Shown here: positions 17,739-27,998 of the stretch, piece after piece | How the letters are laid out: each line of letters opens with the position of its first letter | How positions within the stretch are numbered: the stretch's first letter is position 1 | From: Methylomonas methanica | GTDB taxonomy: Bacteria > Pseudomonadota > Gammaproteobacteria > Methylococcales > Methylomonadaceae | Direction: 5' to 3' | Assembly: GCA_001644045.1 (NCBI GenBank) | Contig: LUUF01000103.1 | Span: 1-64,000 of the forward strand | DNA length: 64,000 nt | The notes under the pieces: generated by a model | What the model saw: the letters and a program-made list of their open reading frames with translations, nothing else | Told to the model about the DNA's origin: nothing | Database searches by the model: none | Made by a program: the position numbers and the translations under genes

Positions 17739-19360
17739 ATTTCAATGACGGCGTGATCGGCATTAGCCAGCAACAAGGTAAAACAAGGTTTTCCGGGAGG
17801 AGCAGCATAGCTCAATTCCGCTTGATTCAGTTCGGCCAATTCCCTGGAAATATACAAGCCTAAACCGGTGCCTTGGTGAGAGGTGGTAAAGAACGGTTCG
17901 AACAAATGCTGCCGATGCTCCGCGGCAATTCCAGCACCATTATCGATAATTTTAATACACGGCTCATCCTGCACCAGCGAGACTTCAAGCACAATTGGTC
18001 CTAGCTCAGGCCTACCGTATTGCAGGGCGTTGGCGCAAAGATTGTCGAGAATTTGCTTTAAGTGTCCGCTATCGATACAGGCATTAAGACCGTGCGCTTT
18101 AAACGCCAAGTTAAAACACTCCGCCCGCGCGCCCAGATTCATTTTCTGTTCGCTAAGGTAGGCCGGCAACCACTGGTCCAAAGCGATTTTTTGTTTCTGC
18201 GACGGGTTGCGCCGAGACAGCTTGAGAATGTCCTCGATGATGCTGTTTACCCGCTGACAATGGTGTTGAATAATTTCCGTTAAACGCCGCTCTTGCACAT
18301 CCAAATCCGACGCTTCGGACAACAATTGTCCTGCATGACTAATTGCGCTGAGCGGATTGCGAATTTCATGAGCAATACTGGCGGTCAACCGGCCGAGAGA
18401 CGCCAGCTTGCTCTGCTGCAAGCGTTGGTTATACAAGGCGATGTCCTCGAAAATCAGCATATACAAAGCTTCGTCATCCATACTCAACTCGGAAAACCGC
18501 ACTTGCACTTCGTTGCGATTGGCTAACTGGATAATCGCAAAATCCTGATCCCGATTGGCACGCCACAACTCGAAAGCCTGCCTGAGTTCCGGCGCAACCT
18601 CGGCCAGTTCCTCCGGATGCAACACCAATCCCAGCAAACGCAACGCCGACTGATTGGAAAGCTGAGTAACCTGCCGGTCATCGACGATCATTATGCCCGA
18701 TTGCAAATGCTGGATGATATAGCGGTTAAGGCTTTCCAGTCTGGCGATGGTCTGCTCGTGCCTTTGCGCCAAAATCGCCGATTGTTCGGCGCGCTGCGCC
18801 AATATTACCGACAAAAATGCTATCGAAAAAAACGACACGCCAAGCATGCCGGCATAAGTCAAAGTGGTATTTTCGAATGCATGCGTTTCTATCGCATACA
18901 CCTCTTCGGCAAGAATCGCCAGACTGGCCAAGGCCGCGAATAACATCGCGCAGCGCCCGCCTATCAATAAGCCGCCAGCCGCTATGGAGATAGCCAGCAA
19001 GATTCCGATGCCGCTACCGATGCCACCGCTGGCATGCATCAACAAGGTAATAAAGACTATATCGGTAAAAATAAATAACTGTGCCAGACTGGCATAAGCC
19101 CAACGCGGTCGAAATGCGACAGGCGCGGCAAACAGCGAAATCCCCAGATAGGCAATACTGGTGAACTGGTACAATGACGCGTCGTAGGAACCCAATAACG
19201 ACGGCCCGAACCGCAAATAAAACAGCATTACGAACAGGCTGGCGGTAATGAACCGATAGAGTGCAAAAATCTTCAACATCAACCACGCTTGCCGAACGGG
19301 AATGCCGTACCCTTTGGAAAAAGGGCAGGGATAAATAGTATCGACCGATGAAGAAAGCAT
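17735..19360 (-). CDS. pilS: Sensor histidine kinase PilS
   Basis: A 541-aa membrane kinase with about six N-terminal hydrophobic helices (residues 28-210), as in PilS, followed by a PAS-like segment, a dimerisation domain with the phosphorylated His in ASIAHEIRNPLSAISH, and an HATPase domain with the G-boxes IIDNGAGI and GTGLGLYISREL. In Pseudomonas PilS senses pilin in the membrane and controls PilR. The true start could be at an internal Met about 27 codons downstream. Confidence 0.88.
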   Translation of the reverse strand: MLSSSVDTIYPCPFSKGYGIPVRQAWLMLKIFALYRFITASLFVMLFYLRFGPSLLGSYDASLYQFTSIAYLGISLFAAPVAFRPRWAYASLAQLFIFTDIVFITLLMHASGGIGSGIGILLAISIAAGGLLIGGRCAMLFAALASLAILAEEVYAIETHAFENTTLTYAGMLGVSFFSIAFLSVILAQRAEQSAILAQRHEQTIARLESLNRYIIQHLQSGIMIVDDRQVTQLSNQSALRLLGLVLHPEELAEVAPELRQAFELWRANRDQDFAIIQLANRNEVQVRFSELSMDDEALYMLIFEDIALYNQRLQQSKLASLGRLTASIAHEIRNPLSAISHAGQLLSEASDLDVQERRLTEIIQHHCQRVNSIIEDILKLSRRNPSQKQKIALDQWLPAYLSEQKMNLGARAECFNLAFKAHGLNACIDSGHLKQILDNLCANALQYGRPELGPIVLEVSLVQDEPCIKIIDNGAGIAAEHRQHLFEPFFTTSHQGTGLGLYISRELAELNQAELSYAAPPGKPCFTLLLANADHAVIEI

Positions 19361-19458
19361 TGCCCGTGTTTTTTATGCAGAGTTAGTTAGAATGTTTGTA
19401 AGTTCAATCATAGCACCAACTTGAGACGCCGCGATTTAAGCCATCCATGGAGCACTAA

Positions 19459-20628
19459 ATGAATATTCACGAATATCAGGCGAAACAACTCTTCAAAGAG
19501 TTTGCGATCCCCGCGCCGCAAGGCGCCGTGGCGACCACGCCGGAACAAGCGCAACAAGCCGCGCAGTCATTGAGCACTCCTGCCTGGGTAGTTAAAGCCC
19601 AAATCCATGCCGGCGCCAGAGGTAAAGCCGGCGGGGTGAAGGTTGCCCGGACCCTGGACGAAGTGAAGGACTACAGCGCGGCCATGCTGGGTACCCGTTT
19701 GGTAACCCATCAAACCGATGCCGCCGGCTTGCCGGTCAATAGCGTTTGGGTGGAAGAAGCCTCGGCAATCAGCCAAGAATATTATTTGAGCCTGTTGCTG
19801 GATCGGGAAAGCGAACGACTGATATTTATAGCCTCAGCCGCCGGCGGCATGGACATCGAAGCGGTTGCCGCCGAAACGCCGGAGAAAATCGTCCGCGTGC
19901 CGGTGCATCCCGCAGCGGGCCTCCAGCCTTATCAATGCCGCCAGGTAGCGGCTGCACTGGGCTTGGGTAAAGAGCAGCAAAGCCAGCTGCAAACCATTAT
20001 GAACGGCTTGTATCAACTGTTTTTAGCCAAGGACGCCAGCCAAATTGAAATCAACCCGCTCATCCAAACCGATGACGGCAAACTGGTCGCACTGGACGGC
20101 AAGATCAATTTCGACGACAACGCCATTCCCTTGCATCCGGACATCGCCGCGATGCGCGATGCCTCGCAAGAAGACGCCAAGGAAGCGGAAGCCAAACAAT
20201 TCGACCTTAACTACATCACGCTGGACGGCAACATAGGCTGTATGGTCAACGGCGCCGGACTGGCAATGGCAACGATGGACATGGTCAAGCTGAAAGGCGG
20301 CGCGCCGGCTAACTTCCTGGATGTGGGTGGCGGTACCAATAAAGACAAGGTGAAAGCTGCATTTAAATTGATTTTATCCGACGGCACCACCAAGGCAGTA
20401 CTGGTGAATATTTTCGGCGGCATCGTCAAATGCGATGTGATCGCTGCTGGCATTCTGGCCGCGGTCGAGGAAATGCACTTAACGATCCCGGTGGTGGTGC
20501 GGCTGGAAGGCACCAATGTCGAACAAGGGCTGGCAATGTTGAAAGACTCGGGCTTGGGCCTATACGCGGCGGAGGATTTGAACAGCGCAGCCGAACAGGC
20601 GGTTAAATTGGCGGAGGGCGTCGCATGA
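19459..20628 (+). CDS. sucC: Succinyl-CoA synthetase beta subunit
   Basis: The 389-aa ATP-grasp subunit binds the nucleotide and, with SucD, interconverts succinyl-CoA and succinate with substrate-level phosphorylation in the TCA cycle. Diagnostic segments are [28 protein letters not shown] (ATP-grasp), [16 protein letters not shown] and FLDVGGG. It overlaps sucD by the ATGA arrangement. The related malate thiokinase MtkA was considered but the sucD partner reads as SucD. Confidence 0.93.
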   Translation: MNIHEYQAKQLFKEFAIPAPQGAVATTPEQAQQAAQSLSTPAWVVKAQIHAGARGKAGGVKVARTLDEVKDYSAAMLGTRLVTHQTDAAGLPVNSVWVEEASAISQEYYLSLLLDRESERLIFIASAAGGMDIEAVAAETPEKIVRVPVHPAAGLQPYQCRQVAAALGLGKEQQSQLQTIMNGLYQLFLAKDASQIEINPLIQTDDGKLVALDGKINFDDNAIPLHPDIAAMRDASQEDAKEAEAKQFDLNYITLDGNIGCMVNGAGLAMATMDMVKLKGGAPANFLDVGGGTNKDKVKAAFKLILSDGTTKAVLVNIFGGIVKCDVIAAGILAAVEEMHLTIPVVVRLEGTNVEQGLAMLKDSGLGLYAAEDLNSAAEQAVKLAEGVA

Positions 20629-21500
20629 GCATCTTAATCGACAAACACACTAAAGTCATTTGCCAAGGCTTCACCGGCAAACAAGGCACTTTTCACTCCG
20701 AACAAGCGCTGGCCTACGGTACCCAACTGGTTGGCGGCGTCACGCCGGGGCGCGGCGGCTCCAAACATCTGGATTTGCCGGTATTCGACACCGTCGAACA
20801 AGCCGTGAAAACCACCGGCGCCACCGCAACGATGATCTATGTGCCGCCGTTTTTTGCAGCCGACGCGATTCTGGAAGCGGTCGATGCCAGCATCGAACTG
20901 ATTATCTGCATCACCGAAGGCATCCCGGTGCTGCAAATGCTCAAGGTCAAAGCAGCGATGCAAGGTACTAGCTCACTGCTGGTCGGCCCGAACTGCCCTG
21001 GTGTGATCACGCCAGGCCAATGCAAGATCGGCATCATGCCCGGCCATATCCATCTGCCCGGCAAGATCGGCATCGTTTCCCGCTCCGGCACCTTGACCTA
21101 CGAAGCGGTGCATCAAACCACCCGCGAAGGCCTGGGTCAAAGCACCTGCGTCGGCATAGGCGGCGACCCGATTCACGGCATGAATTTTATCGATGTATTG
21201 AGCCGTTTCCAGGATGACCCGGATACCTACGGCATCGTGATGGTCGGCGAAATCGGCGGCAGCGACGAGGAACAGGCTGCGGAATTTATCAAAGCGAATG
21301 TCACGAAACCGGTGGTCGGCTACATCGCTGGCCAAACCGCACCGCCCGGTAAACGCATGGGCCATGCAGGTGCGATTGTCACCGGTGGTGCGGGCACTGC
21401 GGCAGGTAAAATTGCGGCGATGCAAGCGGCCGGCGTCAGCATGGTCAGCTCGCCCTCGGATATTGGTGTAGCGATGCGGGATTGTTTTTCCAAAAAATAA
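20625..21500 (+). CDS. sucD: Succinyl-CoA synthetase alpha subunit
   Basis: This 291-aa subunit binds CoA and carries the phosphohistidine. Visible features are the CoA-binding [14 protein letters not shown] (about residues 14-27), [18 protein letters not shown] and the catalytic His in MGHAGAIV near residue 247. Its start overlaps sucC by four bases and its stop overlaps the nadE start (TAATG), so the three genes form one operon. Confidence 0.94.
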   Translation: MSILIDKHTKVICQGFTGKQGTFHSEQALAYGTQLVGGVTPGRGGSKHLDLPVFDTVEQAVKTTGATATMIYVPPFFAADAILEAVDASIELIICITEGIPVLQMLKVKAAMQGTSSLLVGPNCPGVITPGQCKIGIMPGHIHLPGKIGIVSRSGTLTYEAVHQTTREGLGQSTCVGIGGDPIHGMNFIDVLSRFQDDPDTYGIVMVGEIGGSDEEQAAEFIKANVTKPVVGYIAGQTAPPGKRMGHAGAIVTGGAGTAAGKIAAMQAAGVSMVSSPSDIGVAMRDCFSKK

Positions 21501-23146
21501 TGTCGATAAAAATAGCTCTAGCCCAACTGAACTTAACAGTTGCCGATATTCAAACCAACACCGGTAAAATCCTGGCTGCCGCCGAACAAGCCAAACAGCA
21601 GCAGGCCGACCTGGTCGTATTTCCGGAGCTGTGCGTTACCGGCTATCCGCCGGAAGACTTGCTGTTTCGTCCCGATTTTATTCAGCAGGCGCAACAAGCC
21701 GTTGCCGAAATCGCCGAGAAGATAGCGGGCATAACGGTTGTCATCGGTTATCCAAGGCAACTGGATGGCCGACTCTACAATACCGCCGTGGCATTACGCG
21801 ACGGCGAAACGCTCGCCGAGTACCATAAACAGGCCCTGCCCAACTACGGCGTGTTCGACGAACAACGTTACTTCACAGCCGGCGAGCATAGCTGCCTGTT
21901 TACGGTTAAAGACAGCCGTTTGGCGTTGACGATTTGCGAAGACATCTGGCAACCCGGCATCATTGCCAAAAACCGCGCGGCCGGCGCAGACATCATTCTG
22001 ACCCTGAACGCCTCGCCGTTTCATGCCGGCAAGATGCAACAACGCGAGGACATCATCTGCACGCAAGTCAAAGAAGCCGGGATTCCGCTGGTCTATGTGA
22101 ATCAAATCGGCGGGCAGGATGAACTGATCTTCGACGGCGCTTCGTTTGTCGCAGACCGCAACGGCGACGTAGTATTCCGCGCGGCCGAATTCGCAGAACA
22201 ACTGAACATAGTGGAGTTCGTCAATCAGCAGCCGCAAAAATCCGATACCGCCGATTTGTATCAACCCGTGGTGAGCGAATACAAGGCGCTGGTGTTGGGC
22301 ATCCAGGACTACGTGCGTAAAAACGGTTTCCGGGGGGCGATTCTCGGTTTGTCCGGCGGCATCGATTCTGCACTGGTGCTGGCCTTGGCGGTTGATGCAC
22401 TGGGTGCCGATCATGTCGAAGCCGTGCTGATGCCATCGCGCTACACGCAAGATATGAGCAACCAGGACGCGATCCTGGAAGCCGAAGCCTTGGGCGTCAA
22501 ATATCACGTGCTGCCCATAGAACCGGCGGTGACTGCATTCAACGAAATGCTGGCCCCGCTGTTTGCCGGCAGCAAAAAAGACACGACCGAAGAAAATATC
22601 CAGGCCCGCTGCCGTGGTGTGCTGTTGATGGCGCTTTCCAATAAACAAGGCAAATTGCTGCTGACCACGGGTAATAAAAGCGAGATGAGCGTTGGCTATG
22701 CCACGCTTTACGGCGATATGGCCGGCGGTTTCGCGCCGCTGAAAGACGTATCCAAATTACTGGTCTACCAATTGGCCGAATACCGCAACACCTTGTCGCC
22801 GGTCATTCCGCAACGCGTCATCACCCGAGCGCCGTCGGCTGAATTGGCCCCCGACCAAAAAGACGAAGATTCCCTGCCGCCCTACGCAGTACTTGATCCG
22901 ATCCTGGCGTTGTATGTGGAACAGGATAAATCCGCGGACCAGATCGTGGCGCAAGGCTTCGCTATTGCCGATGTGCAGCGAGCCATTTCCCTGGTCGACA
23001 GAAACGAATACAAACGCCGGCAATCGCCGCCCGGCATCCGCATCACGCCCAGAGCCTTTGGCCGTGACCGCCGCTACCCTATTTCATCCGCATATCGCGG
23101 CACGGCCGCGCTTAATCAACCTGCGCCCGACAACGTTAAGGAGTAA
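21500..23146 (+). CDS. nadE: Glutamine-dependent NAD+ synthetase
   Basis: It amidates nicotinate adenine dinucleotide to NAD+, using glutamine as nitrogen source. The 548-aa protein is a fusion: an N-terminal nitrilase-type glutaminase with the triad Glu43, Lys110 and Cys146, then an NAD synthase domain with the PP-loop LGLSGGIDSAL and GNKSEMSVGYATLYGDMAGG. The start at 21500 overlaps the sucD stop and likely depends on reinitiation; a Met six codons upstream inside sucD is less likely. Confidence 0.95.
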   Translation: MSIKIALAQLNLTVADIQTNTGKILAAAEQAKQQQADLVVFPELCVTGYPPEDLLFRPDFIQQAQQAVAEIAEKIAGITVVIGYPRQLDGRLYNTAVALRDGETLAEYHKQALPNYGVFDEQRYFTAGEHSCLFTVKDSRLALTICEDIWQPGIIAKNRAAGADIILTLNASPFHAGKMQQREDIICTQVKEAGIPLVYVNQIGGQDELIFDGASFVADRNGDVVFRAAEFAEQLNIVEFVNQQPQKSDTADLYQPVVSEYKALVLGIQDYVRKNGFRGAILGLSGGIDSALVLALAVDALGADHVEAVLMPSRYTQDMSNQDAILEAEALGVKYHVLPIEPAVTAFNEMLAPLFAGSKKDTTEENIQARCRGVLLMALSNKQGKLLLTTGNKSEMSVGYATLYGDMAGGFAPLKDVSKLLVYQLAEYRNTLSPVIPQRVITRAPSAELAPDQKDEDSLPPYAVLDPILALYVEQDKSADQIVAQGFAIADVQRAISLVDRNEYKRRQSPPGIRITPRAFGRDRRYPISSAYRGTAALNQPAPDNVKE

Positions 23147-23149
23147 ATC

Positions 23150-24271
23150 ATGTCAAAAATGCGTGCCCTGTTACTATCCACCGGCTTGCTGCTGACCGCA
23201 CAGACCGGTATTGCCCGCGAAATCAATATTCCGGTGCCGATGGAATACGGTTTAATCAAAAGTGTGCTGGTTAGCCAGCTCTACGACGGCCCTGATCAAT
23301 CGGTAAGGGCCTGGAAAGACGGCAAGCAATGTAGCTTTCTCGATCTGGACCATCCGCAAATCAGCGGCGAGCAGGGCCAGGTGAAAATCCAGAACAATGT
23401 ACAAGCCCGCGTCGGCACCGCGCTGGGCGGCAAGTGCATGACGCTGATCGAATGGTCCGGCATCTTGCAAACCTTGCAACAACCGACGCTGGATGCGTCC
23501 GGCAACGTACTGAGCTTCCCGGTCACCCAACTGAATGCCTTCGATCGCAACGGCCAGCCGTTGAATATCGCCCAACTGCAATCGTTGATCAAAAAAGCCG
23601 CCGAGCCCAAGCTGGCCGCCCTGAAAATCGACTTAAACCAATCTCGTCCGGACATCGCAAAAACCCTGTTGCCCTTCATAGCCGCCGAGGACAGCGAGGA
23701 ATTGCACGACACCATCAACAGCCTGCGCTTCAATCAAGTCAAAGCCGATGAGAAAGGTATTTTAATCAACGTTGGTTACACCGCCACCAACCAAAATGCC
23801 GGCGGCTTAAAAGCAGCACCGGCCTTGAACGAAACGGAATTGAAACAATGGCGCAGCCTGTGGCAAGGCTGGCAAGCATCGTTGGAAAAAAATATCGAGA
23901 AAGCACCTATCAATACCGACGCGGACGCTAGCCGAGCGACCTTGCGCGACGTATTGCAAAAAGCCGGCGTCGCCTTTGAACAAGGCCTGACTGCGGAATA
24001 TGTCGCGGAAAACGATCCGGTACGCAAGTTCTTCAACAGCTCCTGGGACGTACTCGCCCCGCTGCTGCGCAACGCATCCACTCAACTGCCAGGCAATAAC
24101 AGCCTGCGCTATGTGACCCTGATTGCCGCGACCGACTTGATGTACGAGCTGGAATCGATAGGCTCGCCGCTGGGTCTGGAAGTATCGTCCAACGGCTTGC
24201 GTAAACTGGCCCGTTCGCTGATCGCCCACGAAAATCCTAAAGGCAAAACCAAAGCCAAACGCAAAGGTTAA
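23150..24271 (+). CDS. Secreted protein of unknown function
   Basis: A 373-aa protein with a clear Sec signal peptide (about 22 residues, cleavage after GIA). I do not recognise a domain. The mature part contains repeated IN/IP-rich beta-like stretches near the start (REINIPVPMEYGLIKSVL) and an amphipathic helical C-terminal half ending in a Lys-rich tail. An AAGGAG ribosome-binding site overlaps the end of nadE, and the start is 4 nt after the nadE stop, so it is the last gene of the sucCD-nadE operon. Confidence 0.8.
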   Translation: MSKMRALLLSTGLLLTAQTGIAREINIPVPMEYGLIKSVLVSQLYDGPDQSVRAWKDGKQCSFLDLDHPQISGEQGQVKIQNNVQARVGTALGGKCMTLIEWSGILQTLQQPTLDASGNVLSFPVTQLNAFDRNGQPLNIAQLQSLIKKAAEPKLAALKIDLNQSRPDIAKTLLPFIAAEDSEELHDTINSLRFNQVKADEKGILINVGYTATNQNAGGLKAAPALNETELKQWRSLWQGWQASLEKNIEKAPINTDADASRATLRDVLQKAGVAFEQGLTAEYVAENDPVRKFFNSSWDVLAPLLRNASTQLPGNNSLRYVTLIAATDLMYELESIGSPLGLEVSSNGLRKLARSLIAHENPKGKTKAKRKG

Positions 24272-24297
24272 ATCAATAAACCGCGCTATAAAATAAA

Positions 24298-24329
24298 AAG
24301 GGATACCGGCCGCGAGACCGGTATCCCTT
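24298..24329. terminator. Strong bidirectional terminator
   Basis: A perfect 12-bp stem AAGGGATACCGG-N8-CCGGTATCCCTT separates two convergent genes. ATTTTT follows on the plus strand, and an AT-rich tract (TTTTATTTTATAG) follows on the minus strand, so it can end transcripts from both sides. Confidence 0.85.
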
Positions 24330-24347
24330 ATTTTTGGTGTAGACGAG

Positions 24348-27300
24348 TTAAACCGCGCCGGTGGTGTATGGTGCCAGCGGATCAGCTCCTAAGGTACCGA
24401 CCAAGGATTCTAAATAAGCCGACGAGGCCAGTTCCGCCAATTTCTGCTGCGCCTGGCGATGCCGCTCGACCAACTTCAGCTCGTCGATCAAAGTCTGGTG
24501 ACTGCTTTCTTCCAAGAAGCCGCCTAAATAATCGACATGTCGCTGCCATAAGGCAATTTCGCGCTGCTGCTTGATATGCAGCCGTTCCCGATACCAATCC
24601 GAAGCCAGTAAATAATCGCGGGTAAACATGGCCCGAATCTCCGGATGATGCGCATCCTTGCCCTGATAGTGGCCGTCGGCCATGATATGCAGCAAGGCAT
24701 ACAGCGGCGGACAGGCGTCTTCTATGCTGCCGTCTTCGAGATATTGCTGAGCAACGCGCTGCTGGGTTTCGACGATATTATTGATGCCATCCACAAACAC
24801 CTCCAGATCCTGGCGCTCGGGCTGCAAGATCTCGTCGGTAAATACCGCATACGGATTATCGAAAATCTTGCCCATCAAACCATGCACGAAATGACTGGTG
24901 ATGCGATAACCCAAGCGACTGGCCAAGACGATTTGTCCCTTGTGTTCGAAGTCGTTTAACGGTTCCAGATAGCCATGTTCCAACAGAAATGCCGGGTGGC
25001 GTTCTTCCCGCGACAGCCGCGCCCAGATCTCCGGAATCAACAAACTGATGTCGTGATCGACGCGGGTATCCGGACCGATAAACCCGGCCGAGCTGGAAAA
25101 GCCGGGATAGCCGGTCAAAATGAACGATACCAACGCATTATTCAGATCGGCGGTGCCGCGCAAGGCATTAAACGGCCCCTTGGTCAGCGCGCCTTCGCTG
25201 CCCGCACCAGTCGTAGACGGCGACTTGCCGGTCAAGGAACAAACAAAGTCCATGAACAGTTCCGGCAACTCTTGATAATGAATCGGATTGTAAACCGCCA
25301 GCGCGCGGATGCCCGGTTCGGGTGGATTGTTGCGGCGCCCGGTCAATACCGCATCCACCGGATGGCAGAGCGGTTGATTGAGCGGAATCTTGCGATGCAA
25401 GCGCGCGCCCAGTTCGGCCACATATTTGCGTAAGGGTTTGACAACATCGACGCGGGTTTCCAGGTAACGCGGGTTTTTCGACGGCTTGCCGTTCACCAGA
25501 CGCGGATGCGCGGAACACACCACAAAGCCCTTTCCATCCTGATAAGCGTCAGTTAACAGCTTTTGCATCGGCGCGGTGAATTTGGAAAAAGTCATCACAT
25601 CTTCCACGATCGCCGACAACTGCTCATGATCCAAAGGCTCGAAATTGGCCATGAAATTGCCGGGGCCGGACATGTTCAGCTCGGTCTGCTTGTCGTAACC
25701 GGGAATAATTGCATCGTCCGGGCGCTGGAACAGCCGATATTCGCAGTTGCTGACCAGTTTCAGGCTCATTTCATAACCCTCGTCTGGCAGCCAGGCGCGC
25801 ACCGCCTCGGTCGGCACCACGACCGAGGCGCTGATATCGTCTTCCATCTGCACTTTCTCGCAGGCAATATAGTCTTGCCGCACTTTGAAGGTGCGCCAGC
25901 CGCCGTCCAGATCGAAACCTACCCGTAAATAAGTGGCAACGATCTTACGCTGGTTCAGTTTCAACTCATGTCCCGGTGCGCCGTCGATCACGTCCACCGA
26001 TAAATTGTCGCGCCAGTTATTACCCCATTCCGGCCGGTAAAAGCGCTTGATCAAAAACACCAAAGCCAAGATGCTGGGCGGAATGGACCGCAGCCAGTCG
26101 TTGAATTCCCGAGTGTGATTGGGAGACGGCGTCAACAACTTGATCACCGAACCCAGGCTGCGCTCCGAACTGAGCACGGTCCGGCTGGGGCCGCGGTCTT
26201 CGCGCTCGAACCCCGGCAAGAAACGGCCGGTATAGTCTTTATCGAAAATCGCCTGCACCCGATCCAGATCGTGCTGCAAATCGTCCACAAACAGCGGTCC
26301 GTAGATCGCCGCGTCCTCGATGGATTTGGAAATCTCCGATTTGCCACCGCCGGACACCGTACAGGGCTTGTGGCAAAAAGTACCTTCCGCGACGGTGCCG
26401 ACCAAGCGCCAGGACGGCGCACCGGGATGCTTGCACATCTCGATTTTATAACCGTTGGGCTGTACATAAATTTTGCCCGGTTGCAAACGAATACTGTGGC
26501 TTTGGCCGTTTCTGATCCAGGTAATTTTTTGCGTTGCCAGACTCATCCGCAAATCCTGCGGGACGTAGATAATTTCCGGAAAATGCCTATCCACTGCATA
26601 GCCTTCCGGATGCACGTCCATGATCGCGCCGTAGTGATAGGTCATCTCGTCGAAATCGTAGCCCGGTTCGCGGGTCAAGCTGCCGATACCGAACTCATCG
26701 CCGTGATTGATGCGGCGAAACGCCAGCGCGCCGCCGGCATGTTCCTCTTCCGCCAAGCCGAACAAATTAGCGGCATAGCTGATTTGGGTTTTGACTTCCT
26801 TCTTGCAATAACCGTAATAGTTGTCGGCCAGCAAGGTGACGATCACACCACTGCGGTCACGGGCGGTGAGTTTAAAGGCCTGGCCTTCGTTATACAACTC
26901 CGCCGGACCTTGCCAGCACATGCCGTCGGCACGCTGGCGATCGCTGGCTTCGTCCCAATGCGGCAAGCCGAGCTGCTTCTTAGTGAGCTTGGTTAAATGC
27001 GGCGCCAAAATCACGCAACCGCTGTGGCCGGACCAATGCTCGACATCCAGGGCCGCATCGCATTCCGGCAAGGCCGGATTACCGCCGTTGCCGAATATAC
27101 TCTCGACGAAATCCAGATTGCTGACCAGATTACCCGGCGCAAAGAAGCGAATTTCCATGGATTTTTCGGCGGCGACACCCGGAATTTCCGGACAGACTAC
27201 CGGCCGCATCAATAGCGACGCAAACATCCGCGCCGGCTTGGGTTGGTGGGCGGTAAACGGCAGAACCATCAAATCGTCCGGCGGATTGAGCGCCTCGCCC

Positions 27301-27824
27301 AGCATCAAGGCAAAGGTCAGCTTGGGCACCTGCTTCTTGTCGCCAGGCACCGGCAAGCCGCCTTCGGCAACATGAAACGAGCCTTGCGTGGTACGCCGGT
27401 CGCTGGCAGGGTTATGCAAAATACCTTGTTTAACCCGGAAGCTGGAAACGATTTCGGAACGGAATTCTTCTTCGCCCAGGGGTAGTGACAATTCGCGCGC
27501 AACGCCATGCTTATCCAGCTCGAAGGTCATGGTCGGCAAACTGGGGATTTTGGCTAAGCCCAAATCCGCGCAATAACGCTCCAGGAAATCTTGAATACGC
27601 CTATCGGCGGGGTACAGGGAGGAACTGGCCAGTAGCCGGCTTTTTTCCAGGTAGCTGTTGAGCAAGTCCTGGGCGGTATCCATAAACTGCGCCGACCCGG
27701 TATCGATACAAGTCGGCTGCCCGCACGAAGCCAGTTTCAGATTGATATAAAGATGCAACTGTTGCTTAACAACTTGTTCGTCTTGCCCAACCGGCCCGAG
27801 ACCCAGCGCCCTTAGCTTATCCAT
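24348..27824 (-). CDS. Very large conserved-looking protein with a P-loop-like motif
   Basis: I do not recognise this 1158-aa protein. No signal peptide or membrane helices are evident, so it should be cytoplasmic. Around residues 485-500 it has SGGGKSEISKS, a Walker A-like nucleotide-binding loop somewhat like that of PEP carboxykinase/HPr-kinase folds, followed by LFVDDLQHDLDRV. Cysteines and aromatic-rich blocks (LLADNYYGYCKKEVKTQ, YHYGAIMDVHPEGY) look like an enzyme core. The ATG at 27824 follows GGGGGAGGG; an in-frame start 13 codons earlier lacks such a site. It lies 174 nt downstream of an alpha-E gene on the same strand, next to the ATP-grasp modules. Confidence 0.75.
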   Translation of the reverse strand: MDKLRALGLGPVGQDEQVVKQQLHLYINLKLASCGQPTCIDTGSAQFMDTAQDLLNSYLEKSRLLASSSLYPADRRIQDFLERYCADLGLAKIPSLPTMTFELDKHGVARELSLPLGEEEFRSEIVSSFRVKQGILHNPASDRRTTQGSFHVAEGGLPVPGDKKQVPKLTFALMLGEALNPPDDLMVLPFTAHQPKPARMFASLLMRPVVCPEIPGVAAEKSMEIRFFAPGNLVSNLDFVESIFGNGGNPALPECDAALDVEHWSGHSGCVILAPHLTKLTKKQLGLPHWDEASDRQRADGMCWQGPAELYNEGQAFKLTARDRSGVIVTLLADNYYGYCKKEVKTQISYAANLFGLAEEEHAGGALAFRRINHGDEFGIGSLTREPGYDFDEMTYHYGAIMDVHPEGYAVDRHFPEIIYVPQDLRMSLATQKITWIRNGQSHSIRLQPGKIYVQPNGYKIEMCKHPGAPSWRLVGTVAEGTFCHKPCTVSGGGKSEISKSIEDAAIYGPLFVDDLQHDLDRVQAIFDKDYTGRFLPGFEREDRGPSRTVLSSERSLGSVIKLLTPSPNHTREFNDWLRSIPPSILALVFLIKRFYRPEWGNNWRDNLSVDVIDGAPGHELKLNQRKIVATYLRVGFDLDGGWRTFKVRQDYIACEKVQMEDDISASVVVPTEAVRAWLPDEGYEMSLKLVSNCEYRLFQRPDDAIIPGYDKQTELNMSGPGNFMANFEPLDHEQLSAIVEDVMTFSKFTAPMQKLLTDAYQDGKGFVVCSAHPRLVNGKPSKNPRYLETRVDVVKPLRKYVAELGARLHRKIPLNQPLCHPVDAVLTGRRNNPPEPGIRALAVYNPIHYQELPELFMDFVCSLTGKSPSTTGAGSEGALTKGPFNALRGTADLNNALVSFILTGYPGFSSSAGFIGPDTRVDHDISLLIPEIWARLSREERHPAFLLEHGYLEPLNDFEHKGQIVLASRLGYRITSHFVHGLMGKIFDNPYAVFTDEILQPERQDLEVFVDGINNIVETQQRVAQQYLEDGSIEDACPPLYALLHIMADGHYQGKDAHHPEIRAMFTRDYLLASDWYRERLHIKQQREIALWQRHVDYLGGFLEESSHQTLIDELKLVERHRQAQQKLAELASSAYLESLVGTLGADPLAPYTTGAV

Positions 27825-27998
27825 AACCCTCCCCCTTTTAGTTTTAAAAATCGATGCTTCCATGATATAGCAAACTTGGGGTTTGGGTCAGCAGCAATCC
27901 AACGCCCGCAACCTTCAAACGGACTTGCTTGCGCTAATAATACGCCGCAAAACGCCAATCATTGGTCGGCGCCGACAATCGTCTTGCTAGCAGAGTGG

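Noticed and set aside
19459-21500. Malate thiokinase (mtkAB) instead of sucCD
   Set aside because: The alpha subunit sequence ([12 protein letters not shown]-like start, [19 protein letters not shown]) follows SucD rather than MtkB as I recall it, and no serine-cycle genes are adjacent.
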